A DNA stretch of 64,000 nucleotides from NCBI RefSeq assembly GCF_010450875.1, contig NZ_CP048422.1, positions 737,001 through 801,000 on the forward strand, read 5' to 3'. This DNA comes from Sphingomonas insulae (lineage in GTDB: Bacteria > Pseudomonadota > Alphaproteobacteria > Sphingomonadales > Sphingomonadaceae). The translations under genes and the position numbers were made by a program. This document shows, piece by piece, positions 1 through 9,273 of the stretch; the stretch's first letter is position 1; every line of letters starts with the position of its first letter. The notes under the pieces were generated by a model, which was given only the letters and a program-made list of their open reading frames with translations, was not told the DNA's origin and made no database searches.

Positions 1-227
1 CGCTTCCGGGTCAGCGCGAGGCAGATGAGGCCACGGCCGTGCTTGGCCATGAAGTTGATCTTTTCCGGCGTCGCCATCTGCGCCGGGATGACCAGGTCGC
101 CCTCGTTCTCGCGATCCTCGTCGTCGACCAGGATGAACATGCGGCCGTTGCGCGCCTCGTCGATGATCTCTTCGGGGCTCGACAGGAAGGCGTGGCGCAG
201 GCGCGACAGGTCAGGCTTAGCGGCCAC
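1..227 (-). CDS. ribB: 3,4-dihydroxy-2-butanone 4-phosphate synthase (N-terminal part, runs off the window)
   Basis: Cytosolic enzyme that converts ribulose 5-phosphate to the four-carbon precursor of the riboflavin xylene ring. Only the first 75 codons are present. They contain the acidic loop [10 protein letters not shown] that binds magnesium and substrate, at about residues 31-40, followed by a conserved [14 protein letters not shown] stretch. The start is a GTG that overlaps the end of ribE by 11 bases, so translation is probably coupled. Whether a GTP cyclohydrolase II (ribA) domain is fused downstream cannot be seen. It is the last visible gene of the ribD-ribE-ribB run. Confidence 0.93.
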   Translation of the reverse strand, partial: MAAKPDLSRLRHAFLSSPEEIIDEARNGRMFILVDDEDRENEGDLVIPAQMATPEKINFMAKHGRGLICLALTRK

Positions 228-822
228 GGTAATGCTCCATACGTTGCAGGTAGCGGGCGAGCACATCGATCTCGATATTCACCATCCGGCCCCGGGCGAG
301 GGTGCCGAGCGTGGTGACCGCCTGGGTGTGGGGGATGAGGTTGACCGAAAAATGCGTCGCGTCGGCATGATCCTCGACCGTGTTGACGGTCAGCGACACG
401 CCGTCGATGGTGATCGACCCCTTTGGCGCGATGAACGGGGCGAGGTCCTTCGGCACCGCAAGCACGATCCGATGCGATTCGCCCTCGGGCGCGACGTCGA
501 GCACCTCGGCGATGCCATCGACGTGGCCGGTGACGATATGCCCGCCCAGCTCGTCGCCCAGCTTCATCGCGCGTTCGAGGTTAAGCCGGCGGCCCGCCGT
601 CCACTGATCGCGCGCGGTGCGGCGGATCGTTTCGGCCGACACCTGCATGTCGAACCATCCCGGCCCCTTGTCGACGACCGTCAGGCAGACGCCCGAACAG
701 GCGATCGACGCGCCCAGGTCGATCGTGTCGGTATCATAGGCGGTGGCGATGCGCAGACGGGTATCGCCGCGGCTCTCGACCGATTCGATGGTGCCGATAT
801 CGCTGACTATGCCGGTGAACAT
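217..822 (-). CDS. ribE: Riboflavin synthase, alpha subunit
   Basis: Catalyses dismutation of two 6,7-dimethyl-8-ribityllumazine molecules to riboflavin. The 201-residue length is normal for the family. It shows the tandem lumazine-binding architecture: the first barrel opens with [10 protein letters not shown], and the second begins near residue 95 with [10 protein letters not shown]. The N-terminal FTGIV and the paired GHxxxGH-type segments are diagnostic. The start overlaps the end of ribD by 16 bases and the stop overlaps ribB, so the three genes are likely one translationally coupled operon. No FMN riboswitch-like element is visible upstream of the run. Some species call this gene ribC. 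Confidence 0.95.
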   Translation of the reverse strand: MFTGIVSDIGTIESVESRGDTRLRIATAYDTDTIDLGASIACSGVCLTVVDKGPGWFDMQVSAETIRRTARDQWTAGRRLNLERAMKLGDELGGHIVTGHVDGIAEVLDVAPEGESHRIVLAVPKDLAPFIAPKGSITIDGVSLTVNTVEDHADATHFSVNLIPHTQAVTTLGTLARGRMVNIEIDVLARYLQRMEHYRGR

Positions 823-1814
823 GGGCTGCGCTCGTATACCTCGACTCGATCGGTGCCAAGCTGCCGCGCATCGTGCAATCGCCAGCGGCCATGTGCCGTT
901 CCGAGATCGTCGAGGCCGATGTCGCGGATCGCCGGATTGCCGCCGCCGATCAGGATCGGGGCACGGTAGAGCAGCAGCCGGTCGACCAGATCGGCGCGCA
1001 GGAACGCGGCGGCGGCGGCGCCGCCCTCGATCAGGACATGGTCGGCGGGAAGGGCGGCGATCTGTTCGGGACCGGTGATCCGGATGGGCGGGCGTGCCTC
1101 CTCGTCCGGCGGCGCAGCTGCGGACGGGCGCGCGGACAGGATGACCCGCATCGGCGCCCTGTCCTCCAGTCCCGGCAGGCGGACGTCGAGCGTCGGCGCG
1201 TCCACGTCCCAGGTCGCGCGACCGACCAGGATCGCGTCATGCCGGCTGCGTTCCAGATGCGCGTGCGCGCGCGCCTGCGCACCGGTGATCCATCGGCTGG
1301 TGCCGTCCGCCAGCGCGATGCAGCCGTCGAGCGACGTGGCGAGCTTCAGCGTCACCGCTGGTCGTGCCAGCCGCTGGCGGGTGAGGAATCCCGCCATGCC
1401 GCGCGCCGCATCGTCCGCCCGCACGCCGTGGCTCACCGCGATGCCGGCGTCGCGCAGCCGTGCCAGCCCGAAGCGATCGGTCCGCGGGTCGGGGTCGCCC
1501 AGCGCCACCACGACGCGCGCGACGCCAGCGGCGATCAGCAGGTCCGAACAGGCCGGGCCGCGGGCCGAGACATGCGCACAGGGTTCGAGCGTGGTGTAGG
1601 CGGTCGCGCCGCGCGCCGCGCCGCCGGCCGCCGCCAGCGCCATCGCCTCGGCATGCGGGCGGCCACCCGGCTGCGTCCATCCGCGCCCGACGACGCGGCC
1701 ATCGTGAACGATCACGCAGCCGACGTTGGGATTGGGGGTCGTCCGGCCCCGCGATCGTTCGCCGAGCGCCAGTGCCGCGCCCATCCAGCGATGATCGGCG
1801 GTCAGAGCCCCCAC
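807..1814 (-). CDS. ribD: Bifunctional riboflavin biosynthesis deaminase/reductase RibD
   Basis: Carries out two consecutive steps: deamination of the diaminopyrimidine and NADPH reduction of the ribose side chain. The N-terminal cytidine-deaminase-like domain (about residues 1-145) has the zinc motif HAEAMAL and the paired-cysteine segment starting PCAH, with a second cysteine ten residues on. The C-terminal reductase domain (about 150-335) has the substrate segment LKLATSLDG and a glycine-rich LIEGGAAAAA stretch. The length of 335 residues is slightly short but complete. It overlaps the upstream small membrane-protein gene by 13 bases and ribE by 16 bases. Confidence 0.95.
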   Translation of the reverse strand: MGALTADHRWMGAALALGERSRGRTTPNPNVGCVIVHDGRVVGRGWTQPGGRPHAEAMALAAAGGAARGATAYTTLEPCAHVSARGPACSDLLIAAGVARVVVALGDPDPRTDRFGLARLRDAGIAVSHGVRADDAARGMAGFLTRQRLARPAVTLKLATSLDGCIALADGTSRWITGAQARAHAHLERSRHDAILVGRATWDVDAPTLDVRLPGLEDRAPMRVILSARPSAAAPPDEEARPPIRITGPEQIAALPADHVLIEGGAAAAAFLRADLVDRLLLYRAPILIGGGNPAIRDIGLDDLGTAHGRWRLHDARQLGTDRVEVYERSPCSPA

Positions 1815-2149
1815 TTGCTCATCGCGTCGTCGACCTGCTTGAACTGGCTGCGCAATTTGTCCTCGCGCGCCTTTTGCGCGGCGATGCGCTTGTCCTGTTC
1901 GACCTTGTCGATAGCCTGCTGCGCCTTGATCTGCGCATCGGTGCGGTCGGCCCGGTAGTTGTTGAAGTAGATGATGTTGGGCGAATAGGGTTCGGGCGGG
2001 ATGTCGTTGCGCATGAAGGCATAGACGAAGAAGCCCGTGACCCCCATCGCCAGCGCCAGGAAGCCCAGTTCGTACGGCTGACGCCCGGCGAGGAACAGAC
2101 GCAGGTCCTTGTAGGCGCGGATCGGCGAGAAGCGGCTGAAGAACTGCAT
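1802..2149 (-). CDS. Small single-pass membrane protein of unknown function
   Basis: I do not recognise a named family. The 115-residue product has a basic N-terminus, one predicted membrane segment at about residues 28-46 (LGFLALAMGVTGFFVYAF), and a highly charged C-terminal half rich in Lys, Glu, Gln and Ala that should form a helix or coiled coil. It lies 52 bases downstream of the tonB-like gene and overlaps ribD by 13 bases, so it is probably co-transcribed with the riboflavin genes. The context does not reveal its job. The high third-position GC and the overlap support it being a real gene. Confidence 0.75.
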   Translation of the reverse strand: MQFFSRFSPIRAYKDLRLFLAGRQPYELGFLALAMGVTGFFVYAFMRNDIPPEPYSPNIIYFNNYRADRTDAQIKAQQAIDKVEQDKRIAAQKAREDKLRSQFKQVDDAMSKWGL

Positions 2150-2201
2150 GCCCGCGAAGATAGGGAACCGGGGCGGCTAGGCCAGTCCCCCGGCATGCGC
2201 C

Positions 2202-2873
2202 CTATTCGGTATCCTCCATGCGGAAGGTGAGCGCCATCGTGCGCCACGCCTCCACCGGCACGTCGCCGCGGGTGGCGGGCCGGAAGCGCCAGGACCGCAG
2301 CGCGCGGTCCTGCGTCACCTGCCAGAAGGCGTCGCTGGTCGCGCTGATCCGCTCGATCTGCTTCACCCGGCCGTCGATGCCGACCAGCACCCGGACGGTG
2401 ACCTTGCCGTCCCGGTTCGCACGGCGCTCGGCGGGCGGATAGGTCGGCTGAAACGCGCTGGCGTAGCGCGGATCGACCTGCGGACCGATCAGCGGCGGCA
2501 GGGGGGCAGGCGTGGCGATCACGACGGGGCCGGGATCGACGCCGACGATCGGGGTCGGCGGCGTGGGCGCGATCGTCGTGGTGGTGACGAGGTCGCTGTT
2601 CGCCGGCGTCGGGACGACCGGGTCGGGGGCGACAACCGTCTCGGTTGGTCGGGTCGCGACGACGTCCACCGTCTTGGGCTGCGGTTTCGGCGGATCGGGC
2701 GGCGGCTGGTCGATCGGGATGTTGGTGGTGATCAGGGTGCGGATCGGGTCGGTCGGCAGGATCGTCGGCCCCGCGAACATCAGCGCGGCGATCAGCCCCG
2801 CATTGATCGCGACGGCGGCGGTGAGGCCACCGGGGTTGAAACGGGTCGGCTTGGCGTAGCGGTCTGCGTACAT
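2202..2873 (-). CDS. TonB-family energy transducer
   Basis: Periplasm-spanning protein expected to pass proton-motive energy from an ExbB/ExbD-type complex to outer-membrane TonB-dependent receptors. The 223-residue product has one N-terminal membrane anchor (about residues 16-40), a Pro-rich linker including PPPDPPKPQPK, and a C-terminal TonB domain with YPPAERRANRDGKVTVRV-type strands ending near the stop. I chose the ATG at 2873 because a good ribosome site (AAGGAGA) sits seven bases upstream; longer forms begin with a low-complexity arginine-rich stretch. No exbB or exbD lies next to it. A TonB-dependent receptor is at 36.6 kb. Confidence 0.88.
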   Translation of the reverse strand: MYADRYAKPTRFNPGGLTAAVAINAGLIAALMFAGPTILPTDPIRTLITTNIPIDQPPPDPPKPQPKTVDVVATRPTETVVAPDPVVPTPANSDLVTTTTIAPTPPTPIVGVDPGPVVIATPAPLPPLIGPQVDPRYASAFQPTYPPAERRANRDGKVTVRVLVGIDGRVKQIERISATSDAFWQVTQDRALRSWRFRPATRGDVPVEAWRTMALTFRMEDTE

Positions 2874-2930
2874 GATCCGTCTCCTTCGTTGCGTATCGAC
2901 TCGATTGCGTCTCCTTGGGAATGCGATGGT

Positions 2931-2972
2931 ACGTTGTATCGTTACGACGTCAAGCAGTGATGTTGTATCGTT
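2931..2972. promoter_or_regulatory. Direct repeat upstream of the tonB-like gene
   Basis: The 11-base string GTTGTATCGTT occurs at 2933-2943 and again at 2962-2972, a 29-base period (just under three helical turns), 60-100 bases upstream of the tonB-like start. This is the only AT-rich patch of the region. It could be a pair of sites for one regulator. The repeat is seen directly; the regulatory role is inference. Confidence 0.35.
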
Positions 2973-3022
2973 GCGGGCGTGGAGCGGTGGTACGTCTTCG
3001 GGCGATCGATGCCGGGCGCAAT

Positions 3023-3151
3023 GGTTCACGCGGAGGCGCGGAGGTGATGCGTTGATCGTATCGCCCGTTCTTCCTATCCGATCAGCGGAAACGACAGGGG
3101 CGCTTTGCCCGGGGCCATACAGCTCTGCGTTCTCCGCGCCTTCGCGTGGAC
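3023..3151. repeat. Inverted pair of a dispersed GC-rich repeat (family A) in a 525-base gene-free stretch
   Basis: The stretch 2874-3398 holds no gene that I can support. At 3023-3044 it carries a forward copy of the element written elsewhere as TTCACGCGGAGGCGCGGAGG. At 3131-3151 it carries an opposite-strand variant (TCTCCGCGCCTTCGCGTGGA). Further right, near 3210-3232 and 3331-3356, are weak remnants of another palindromic repeat around CCCGGAC/GGTCCGG cores. Related copies of family A occur near 32.5, 51.4, 51.6 and 55.1 kb. Confidence 0.6.
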
Positions 3152-3398
3152 ACTTACGTCTCTATGTCCTGCCCCCATAGCGTTTGGCGGGCGACTGGGC
3201 GGGTACATCGTCCCGCCACCCCGGACGGGTTCGGTGGCTATACCGTTCCTGCCGATAGTCCCCGACGGGTCGCGGGTTCACCGTTCCGTGCCATCACGGC
3301 TTTCGCGTTCGCGGCGCAGTGGATGCCGGAACCGGTCCGGCATGACGGGAATGGGGCAGCGACCATCCCGTTGGGGTCGCTATGTCCGCAGCGCCGGA

Positions 3399-4727
3399 TC
3401 AGCCCGACAGCCTTGCCATCGTGCGTTCGCGGCCGATCAGCGGCAGCAGCGCCGCCATGTCGGGGCCGTGGTCGAGCCCGGTGAGGGCCTGGCGCAGCGG
3501 CAGGAACAGCGCCTTGCCCTTGCGGCCGGTCACGTCCTTCAGCGCGGCGGTGAGGGCGTGCCAGGGATCGCCCGCCCAATCGATCGAGGCGGCGAGCGTC
3601 GCCGCCTGCGCCAGATAGGCGCGAGTCTCATCGTCGGGGGCGGGGGCGTCGACCGGCCCCTCGATCACCCGCCACCAGTCCGCCGCCTCGGCGACGCTCG
3701 ACAGATTGGGGCGGACCGCATCCCATTCCGCCGCGCCCATGCCGGCGGGCAGGCGATCGGCGACCGCGTCGTGGGGCAGTTGGTGGACGATGCGGGCATT
3801 GACCTGCGCCAGTTCCGCCTCGTCGAAGCGGGCCGGCGCGCGCCCGAAGCGGGCGAAATCGAACGCGGCGATCAGCGGCGCGGGATCGGCGATCGGCTCG
3901 ACCGGGTCGCTGGTGCCGATGCGCGCGAGCAGGGCGATCACCGCCTGCGGCTCGATCCCGGATTCGCGGAAATGCTCGACGCCGAGCGAGCCGAGCCGCT
4001 TCGACAATTTGCCCTCCGCCCCGGTCAGCAGCGCCTCGTGCGCGAAGCACGGCGGCGCGACCTGCATCGCATCGAACATCTGCAATTGCAGCGCGGTGTT
4101 GGAGACGTGATCCTCGCCCCGGACGACATGGGTGATACCCAGATCGGCATCGTCGATCGCCGAGGGCAGCATATAGAGCCACGATCCGTCGGCACGGCGG
4201 ACGACCGGGTCGCTCATCGTGCGCGCGTCGAACGCCTGCGGTCCGCGGATCAGGTCGTCCCAGGCGATCGGCGCGTCGTGATCCAGCCGGAAGCGCCAGT
4301 GCGGGCGGACGCCGTCGGCCTCCAGCCGCGCCTTGTCGGCATCGGTGAGTGCCAGCGCACCGCGGTCATAGACCGGGGGCAGGCCGCGCCCGAGCAGGAT
4401 CTTGCGCTTGAGGTCGAGCTCCTGCGCGCTTTCATAGGCCGGATAGATGCGACCGGCGGCGACCAGGGCATCGAATCGCGCCTGATAGAGCGCGAAGCGT
4501 TCGGACTGGCGGACCATCGCATCGTGGGTGAGCCCCAGCCAGGCGAGATCGGCGAGGATGCCGTCGACGAACCGTTCCTCCGACCGTTCGGCATCGGTAT
4601 CGTCGATGCGCAGCACGAAGCGACCGCCCCGGCCCCGCGCGAACATCCAATTGTGCAGTGCCGCCCGGATGTTGCCGACATGCAGCTGGCCGGTGGGGGA
4701 AGGGGCGAAACGGGTGGTGACGGTCAT
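3399..4727 (-). CDS. gltX: Glutamyl-tRNA synthetase
   Basis: Class I aminoacyl-tRNA synthetase that charges tRNA with glutamate. The 442-residue protein has the HIGH-type signature as HVGN in SPTGQLHVGN near residue 10, the DDTDAERS acidic motif following it, and the KMSKS-type signature as KLSKR near residue 240. The ATG at 4727 places the signature at the usual distance from the N-terminus; an upstream in-frame extension to 4880 has no family similarity. Many alphaproteobacteria have two GltX enzymes, one of which misacylates tRNA-Gln; which type this is cannot be read from sequence by eye. The gene is divergent from prs. Confidence 0.93.
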   Translation of the reverse strand: MTVTTRFAPSPTGQLHVGNIRAALHNWMFARGRGGRFVLRIDDTDAERSEERFVDGILADLAWLGLTHDAMVRQSERFALYQARFDALVAAGRIYPAYESAQELDLKRKILLGRGLPPVYDRGALALTDADKARLEADGVRPHWRFRLDHDAPIAWDDLIRGPQAFDARTMSDPVVRRADGSWLYMLPSAIDDADLGITHVVRGEDHVSNTALQLQMFDAMQVAPPCFAHEALLTGAEGKLSKRLGSLGVEHFRESGIEPQAVIALLARIGTSDPVEPIADPAPLIAAFDFARFGRAPARFDEAELAQVNARIVHQLPHDAVADRLPAGMGAAEWDAVRPNLSSVAEAADWWRVIEGPVDAPAPDDETRAYLAQAATLAASIDWAGDPWHALTAALKDVTGRKGKALFLPLRQALTGLDHGPDMAALLPLIGRERTMARLSG

Positions 4728-4860
4728 GATCGCGGGCCTAGTCAGTGGACCGCGGATGGACAAGGTGGACCGGATGGGGACTGCGGGCGTCCGATGATGC
4801 TTTCGGTTTCGTGACGGTGGCTCTAAGGCGCGCAGCATCGATGGGGCGGAGCCAAGCGCG

Positions 4861-5808
4861 ATGAAACTGATAACCGGCAATTCGAACCTTCCGCTGGCGC
4901 GGGAGATTGCAGCCTATCTCGAAATCCCGCTGACCGATGCGCTGGTCCGCCGCTTCGCCGACGAGGAGATCTTCGTCGAGATCCAGGAGAACGTGCGCGG
5001 CGAAGACGTGTTCGTGCTCCAGTCGACCGGCTTTCCGGCGAACGACAATTTGATGGAAATGCTCATCATCATCGATGCGCTGAAGCGGTCGTCGGCGCGG
5101 CGCATCACCGCCGTGATCCCGTACATGGGCTATGCGCGGCAGGACCGGAAGCCGGGGCCGCGCACGCCGATCTCGGCCAAGCTGGTCGCCAACCTCATCA
5201 CCGTCGCGGGCGCCGATCGCGTGCTGTCGGTCGACCTGCACGCCGGGCAGATCCAGGGCTTCTTCGATATCCCGACCGACAACCTGTATGCCGCGCCGGT
5301 GATGTCCGCGGACATCAACGCCCGATTCAAGGGCCGCAACATGATGGTGGTGTCGCCCGACGTCGGCGGCGTGGTGCGTGCGCGCCAGCTCGCCAAGCGG
5401 CTCGACAACGCGCCGCTGGCGATCGTCGACAAGCGCCGCGAGCGCGCCGGCGAATCGGAGGTGATGAACATCATCGGCGACGTCGAGGGCCGCTTCTGCA
5501 TCCTGATCGACGATATCGTCGATTCGGCGGGCACGCTGTGCAACGCGGCGGCGGCCTTGCGCGAGGCGGGGGCGGAGGACGTCGTCGCCTATGTGACGCA
5601 TGGCGTGCTGTCGGGCGGTGCGGTGGCGCGGGTCGAGGGATCGGCGCTGCGCGAACTGGTCATCACCGATTCGATCGGCAACCACGACTCGATCCGGCCC
5701 AAGGACGGTCAGGCGGGGCGCATCCGGCACCTGCCGATCGCGCCATTGCTGGGCGAGGCGATCAAGCGGATCGCGGACGAGACGAGCGTGTCGAGCCTGT
5801 TCGACTGA
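4861..5808 (+). CDS. prs: Ribose-phosphate pyrophosphokinase (PRPP synthetase)
   Basis: Makes PRPP from ribose 5-phosphate and ATP, feeding purine, pyrimidine, histidine and NAD synthesis. The 315-residue product is of normal length and highly conserved: it opens with [13 protein letters not shown], carries the flexible loop [15 protein letters not shown] near residues 97-111, the magnesium/PRPP region [13 protein letters not shown] near 128, and the PRPP-binding loop [13 protein letters not shown] near 218. Purine genes using PRPP derivatives (purD, purE, purK) occur later in the window but are not linked to it. Confidence 0.97.
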   Translation: MKLITGNSNLPLAREIAAYLEIPLTDALVRRFADEEIFVEIQENVRGEDVFVLQSTGFPANDNLMEMLIIIDALKRSSARRITAVIPYMGYARQDRKPGPRTPISAKLVANLITVAGADRVLSVDLHAGQIQGFFDIPTDNLYAAPVMSADINARFKGRNMMVVSPDVGGVVRARQLAKRLDNAPLAIVDKRRERAGESEVMNIIGDVEGRFCILIDDIVDSAGTLCNAAAALREAGAEDVVAYVTHGVLSGGAVARVEGSALRELVITDSIGNHDSIRPKDGQAGRIRHLPIAPLLGEAIKRIADETSVSSLFD

Positions 5809-5970
5809 TCGCGGGAGCGGCCGGCGGTCTGTTTCGTCCGTCGGCCATGTCGGGCATGATGCGCGACCCTGTCAGGGCGGGACGGTCAGCGACGACGGCA
5901 TAGCCACCATCGGATGGGGCCGACCGGCCTTGCGGTTGCGCTGCGCGTTCCGGTCAGGGTGTGGCCGGAC

Positions 5971-6321
5971 CTACCGCTGCGACAATGCGATGATATGATC
6001 GAAGACCGCCGGGTGGAGCGGCTTGGCGAAGGCGCAGCCGTATTTGAACTTGTCGCGCCACGCGACCACCGCTTCCAGTCCTGCGAGGCCCGGCAGCGTC
6101 AGCCAGACGACCGTACCCGGCCACAGGGTGAAGCTCGTCTCGGCGCGGAAGCCGGAGAGCGACAGGTCGGTCACCTCGATCTCGAACCGCGTCTGCCCGC
6201 GATCGCGCAGATGCGCGCGCATCTTGACCGCCTTGCGCAGCGCCCGGCGCGACTCGTCGCTGCCGTCACCGTCGTCGAGGGCGGCCGGCTCGTACGGCGG
6301 GGTGAAGATCGGCTGTTCCAT
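5971..6321 (-). CDS. PilZ-domain protein (putative cyclic-di-GMP receptor)
   Basis: The 116-residue cytosolic protein is almost entirely a single PilZ domain. The N-terminal RRALRK segment (about residues 25-30) supplies the arginine cluster, and TDLSLSGFRAE (about 51-61) matches the second c-di-GMP motif (D/NxSxxG). By family knowledge it would bind cyclic di-GMP and alter a partner such as a motility or polysaccharide machine; none is encoded nearby. It lies 25 bases beyond the end of crtZ on the same strand. The 162 bases between prs and this gene hold nothing I recognise. Confidence 0.85.
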   Translation of the reverse strand: MEQPIFTPPYEPAALDDGDGSDESRRALRKAVKMRAHLRDRGQTRFEIEVTDLSLSGFRAETSFTLWPGTVVWLTLPGLAGLEAVVAWRDKFKYGCAFAKPLHPAVFDHIIALSQR

Positions 6322-6346
6322 AACGCGACGGATGCCACGCCAATGG

Positions 6347-6865
6347 TTACTTTTCTGCCAATGTCCTGTCGCGATCCGGCGCGCGCACGCCCTGGCGCCC
6401 GCGCCGCTTCAGTTCGGCCTTCAGCCGTTCCGGCTTCGGCGCGACGAGGAAACCGAAGCTGACGTTGCCTTCGCGCGTCTCGACGACGTGGTGCAGCCGG
6501 TGCGCCTGCACGATCCGCTTCATGTACGGCGACTTGGGCAGATAGCGTGTCGGAATACGCTGGTGCACGATGATGTCGTGGAAGCCGAAATAGATCGCGC
6601 CATAGGCCGCGACGCCGGCGCCGATCCAGGTGAAGCCGGGCCACCAGCCCAGTTGCAGCCCGCCGAAGATCAGCAGGAACGAGGGGACGGCGAAGATCGC
6701 CGCATACAGATCGTTGAGTTCCCAATTCCCCTCGCGCCGGGTGTGGTGGCTGGCGTGCAGGAACCAGCCCCAGCCATGCATGACCCACCGGTGGGCGGCA
6801 TAGGCGAAGCCTTCCATGCCGATCACCGTCGCGAGGAAGAGGAGGATGCCGTGCAGCCAGGTCAT
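6347..6865 (-). CDS. crtZ: Beta-carotene 3-hydroxylase
   Basis: Integral-membrane di-iron hydroxylase that adds 3- and 3'-hydroxyl groups to beta-carotene rings, giving zeaxanthin-type carotenoids. The 172-residue product has the family histidine clusters: HRWVMHG near residue 25, HASHHTRR near 37, a FGFHDIIVHQR segment near 95, and HRLHHV near 125. The ATG at 6865 gives the usual CrtZ length; a longer frame to 7003 adds an unrelated N-terminus. The rest of the carotenoid pathway is not in the window. Yellow xanthophyll pigment is typical of sphingomonads. Confidence 0.93.
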   Translation of the reverse strand: MTWLHGILLFLATVIGMEGFAYAAHRWVMHGWGWFLHASHHTRREGNWELNDLYAAIFAVPSFLLIFGGLQLGWWPGFTWIGAGVAAYGAIYFGFHDIIVHQRIPTRYLPKSPYMKRIVQAHRLHHVVETREGNVSFGFLVAPKPERLKAELKRRGRQGVRAPDRDRTLAEK

Positions 6866-6995
6866 GCGGGTTCCGTCTAATGCGAAGCGTTTGCGATAAC
6901 GAATGGGCCCCGCTGTCGATCCGGGGTGGATTCGCCGGGCCTCCTGTGCAAAAGGCCCCTCAATCTCCTCTTTATAGCATAACGCGAGGCAGGCC

Positions 6996-8195
6996 ATGAA
7001 CATCCACGAATATCAAGCCAAGGAACTCCTCGCCAAGTTCGGCGTGCCCGTTCCCGCCGGCTTCGCCGCGATGAGCGTCGAGGAAGCCGTCGCCGCCACC
7101 GAAAAGCTTCCCGGACCGCTCTATGTCGTCAAGGCGCAGATCCACGCCGGCGGCCGCGGCAAGGGCAAGTTCAAGGAACTGGGCCCTGACGCCAAGGGCG
7201 GCGTCCGCCTCGCCAAGACCGCCGACGAGGTTCGCGCGGCGGCGACCGACATGCTCGGCAACACGCTCGTCACCATCCAGACGGGTGATGCGGGCAAGCA
7301 GGTCAATCGCCTGTACGTGACCGATGGCGTCGACATCGCCAAGGAATTTTACCTCGCGCTGCTCGTCAACCGCGCGACCGGCCGCGTGTCGATGGTCGCC
7401 AGCACCGAAGGCGGCATGGACATCGAGACCGTGGCGCACGACACGCCCGAGAAGATCCACTCGATCGACATCGACACCGCGACCGGCTTCATGCCGCATC
7501 ACGGCCGTGCGGTCGCGGCGGCGCTCGAATTGTCGGGCGATCTCGCCAAGCAGGCGGCGAACGTCGCGGCGAAGCTGTACGATGCGTTCCTCGGCACCGA
7601 TGCCGAGCAGATCGAGATCAACCCGCTCGCCGTCACCGACGACGGCAAGCTGATGGTGCTCGACGCCAAGGTCGGCTTCGATGGCAACGCGATGTTCCGT
7701 CACAAGGACCTGATGGAGTTGCGCGACACCACCGAAGAGGACGCGATGGAGCTGGAGGCGTCGAAGTACGACCTCGCCTACATCAAGCTCGACGGCGACA
7801 TTGGCTGCATGGTCAACGGCGCCGGCCTCGCCATGGCGACGATGGACATCATCAAGCTCAACGGCATGTTCCCGGCCAACTTCCTCGACGTCGGCGGCGG
7901 CGCCAACAAGGAGAAGGTGACCGCGGCGTTCAAGATCATCCTCGCCGATCCCGCGGTGAAGGGCATCCTGGTCAATATCTTCGGCGGCATCATGAAGTGC
8001 GACATCATTGCCGAGGGCATCGTCGCCGCGGCGAAGGAAGTGAATCTGTCGGTGCCTCTCGTCGTCCGTCTGGAAGGCACCAACGTGCAGGCCGGCAAGG
8101 ACATCCTGGCCAACAGCGGCCTCGCGATCGTGCCGGCGAACGACCTGGGCGATGCGGCGAAGAAGATCGTCGCCGAGGTGCAGAAGGCGGCGTAA
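6996..8195 (+). CDS. sucC: Succinate-CoA ligase (ADP-forming), beta subunit
   Basis: Beta subunit of the TCA-cycle enzyme that couples succinyl-CoA cleavage to nucleotide phosphorylation. The 399-residue product has the ATP-grasp domain starting [16 protein letters not shown], the nucleotide-binding [15 protein letters not shown] segment near residue 43, and the C-terminal ligase domain with [12 protein letters not shown] near 330. It is full length. Unusually compared with E. coli, sucD does not follow; the next genes are etfBA after a 331-base spacer. I recall sucC and sucD being separated in other sphingomonads, but that needs checking. Confidence 0.96.
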   Translation: MNIHEYQAKELLAKFGVPVPAGFAAMSVEEAVAATEKLPGPLYVVKAQIHAGGRGKGKFKELGPDAKGGVRLAKTADEVRAAATDMLGNTLVTIQTGDAGKQVNRLYVTDGVDIAKEFYLALLVNRATGRVSMVASTEGGMDIETVAHDTPEKIHSIDIDTATGFMPHHGRAVAAALELSGDLAKQAANVAAKLYDAFLGTDAEQIEINPLAVTDDGKLMVLDAKVGFDGNAMFRHKDLMELRDTTEEDAMELEASKYDLAYIKLDGDIGCMVNGAGLAMATMDIIKLNGMFPANFLDVGGGANKEKVTAAFKIILADPAVKGILVNIFGGIMKCDIIAEGIVAAAKEVNLSVPLVVRLEGTNVQAGKDILANSGLAIVPANDLGDAAKKIVAEVQKAA

Positions 8196-8230
8196 CCATT
8201 GGTGAGGGACGGGGCGGTTCCATACATGCT

Positions 8231-8340
8231 CCGTCATCCCGAGCTGGTTCCGGGGTTCACTCGTCCACAAGCGTATCGGCCAGAGTCGCTGGCGGCTCAC
8301 CAAGCCGCATGGTGGCCCCCGGAACCAGTCCGGGGTGACG
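8231..8340. repeat. Inverted repeat pair of a dispersed palindromic element
   Basis: In the 331-base gap between sucC and etfB, CGTCATCCCGAGCTGGTTCC (from 8232) is mirrored by GGAACCAGTCCGGGGTGACG (ending 8340). The arms are imperfect and each is itself partly palindromic. The layout matches the repeat pairs near 20.8, 23.7 and 51.5 kb. No coding potential is visible here. Confidence 0.6.
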
Positions 8341-8358
8341 TAAGGACAGAAAAAATTC

Positions 8359-8387
8359 TCGGGCTCGGGCATCATGTCCGAGCCCGA
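8359..8387 (+). terminator. Hairpin downstream of sucC
   Basis: A perfect 10-bp stem, TCGGGCTCGG (8359-8368) with CCGAGCCCGA (8378-8387), and a 9-base loop, preceded by an A run and followed by TTCGTTT. It is consistent with a factor-independent terminator, probably ending the sucC transcript. Confidence 0.6.
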
Positions 8388-8482
8388 TTCGTTTGGCACA
8401 GGATGGATGCCGTTACGGCAAAGGGCACTTTCCGTACCCGACTTGCGAAAACCGCGGAAAATAGCCATGTGACCCGCCGATA

Positions 8483-8503
8483 CGATGCCATAAAACGGCA
8501 TCG
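8483..8503. promoter_or_regulatory. Inverted repeat just upstream of etfB
   Basis: CGATGCC-N7-GGCATCG with perfect 7-bp arms and an AT-rich loop lies 24 bases before the etfB start, directly in front of the ribosome site GGAAGGAAG. It could be a repressor operator or a leader hairpin. No regulator gene is adjacent, so the role is unassigned. Confidence 0.35.
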
Positions 8504-8526
8504 GAGGCGCAATCGGAAGGAAGCTG

Positions 8527-9273
8527 ATGAAGGTGCTGGTGCCGGTCAAGCGGGTGCTTGACTATAACGTGAAGCCCCGCGTGAAGGCGGATGGTTCGGG
8601 CGTCGACCTGGCCAACGTCAAGATGAGCATGAACCCGTTCGACGAGATCGCGGTCGAGGAGGCGATTCGCCTCAAAGACAAGGGCGTCACCGAAATCGTC
8701 GTGGTATCGATCGGTGAGCAGAAGGCGCAGGAGACGCTGCGTACCGCGCTGGCGATGGGCGCCGATCGCGCGATCCTCGTCACGTCGCAGACCAAGGTCG
8801 AGCCGCTGGGCGTCGCCAAGATCCTCGCCAAGATCGTCGAGGAAGAGCAGCCGAGCCTTGTCATCCTGGGCAAGCAGGCGATCGACGACGACAATAACCA
8901 GACCGGCCAGATGCTGGCGGGACTGCTGAACCGGGGTCAGGGTACGTTCGCATCCAAGGTCGAGCTGACGGCGAGCGACGTCACGGTGACGCGCGAAGTC
9001 GATGGTGGCCTGGAAACCGACACGTTCCCGCTGCCCGCGATCGTCACGACGGACCTGCGCCTCAACGAGCCGCGCTATGCCTCGCTGCCCAACATCATGA
9101 AGGCCAAGTCGAAGCCGATGGCGCAGAAGACCGCCGCCGATTACGGCGTCGACGTCACCCCGCGCCATACCACGCTGAAGGTCGTCGAGCCGGGCAAGCG
9201 GCAGGCGGGCGTCAAGGTCGCCGATGTCGACGAACTCGTCACCAAGCTGCATGCGATGGGGATTGCCAAGTGA
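8527..9273 (+). CDS. etfB: Electron transfer flavoprotein, beta subunit
   Basis: Small subunit of the soluble heterodimer that carries electrons from acyl-CoA and other dehydrogenases to ETF-ubiquinone oxidoreductase. The 248-residue product opens [20 protein letters not shown], has the conserved [12 protein letters not shown] segment near residue 37, and the family signature region around residues 145-190 ([11 protein letters not shown] and [15 protein letters not shown]). A strong ribosome site (GGAAGGAAG) precedes the ATG. The stop overlaps the etfA GTG start in a GTGA arrangement, showing translational coupling. Confidence 0.96.
   Translation: MKVLVPVKRVLDYNVKPRVKADGSGVDLANVKMSMNPFDEIAVEEAIRLKDKGVTEIVVVSIGEQKAQETLRTALAMGADRAILVTSQTKVEPLGVAKILAKIVEEEQPSLVILGKQAIDDDNNQTGQMLAGLLNRGQGTFASKVELTASDVTVTREVDGGLETDTFPLPAIVTTDLRLNEPRYASLPNIMKAKSKPMAQKTAADYGVDVTPRHTTLKVVEPGKRQAGVKVADVDELVTKLHAMGIAK

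Noticed and set aside
2150..2201. FMN riboswitch controlling the riboflavin genes
   Set aside because: The spaces upstream of the rib run are short or coding and show none of the conserved RFN-element blocks.
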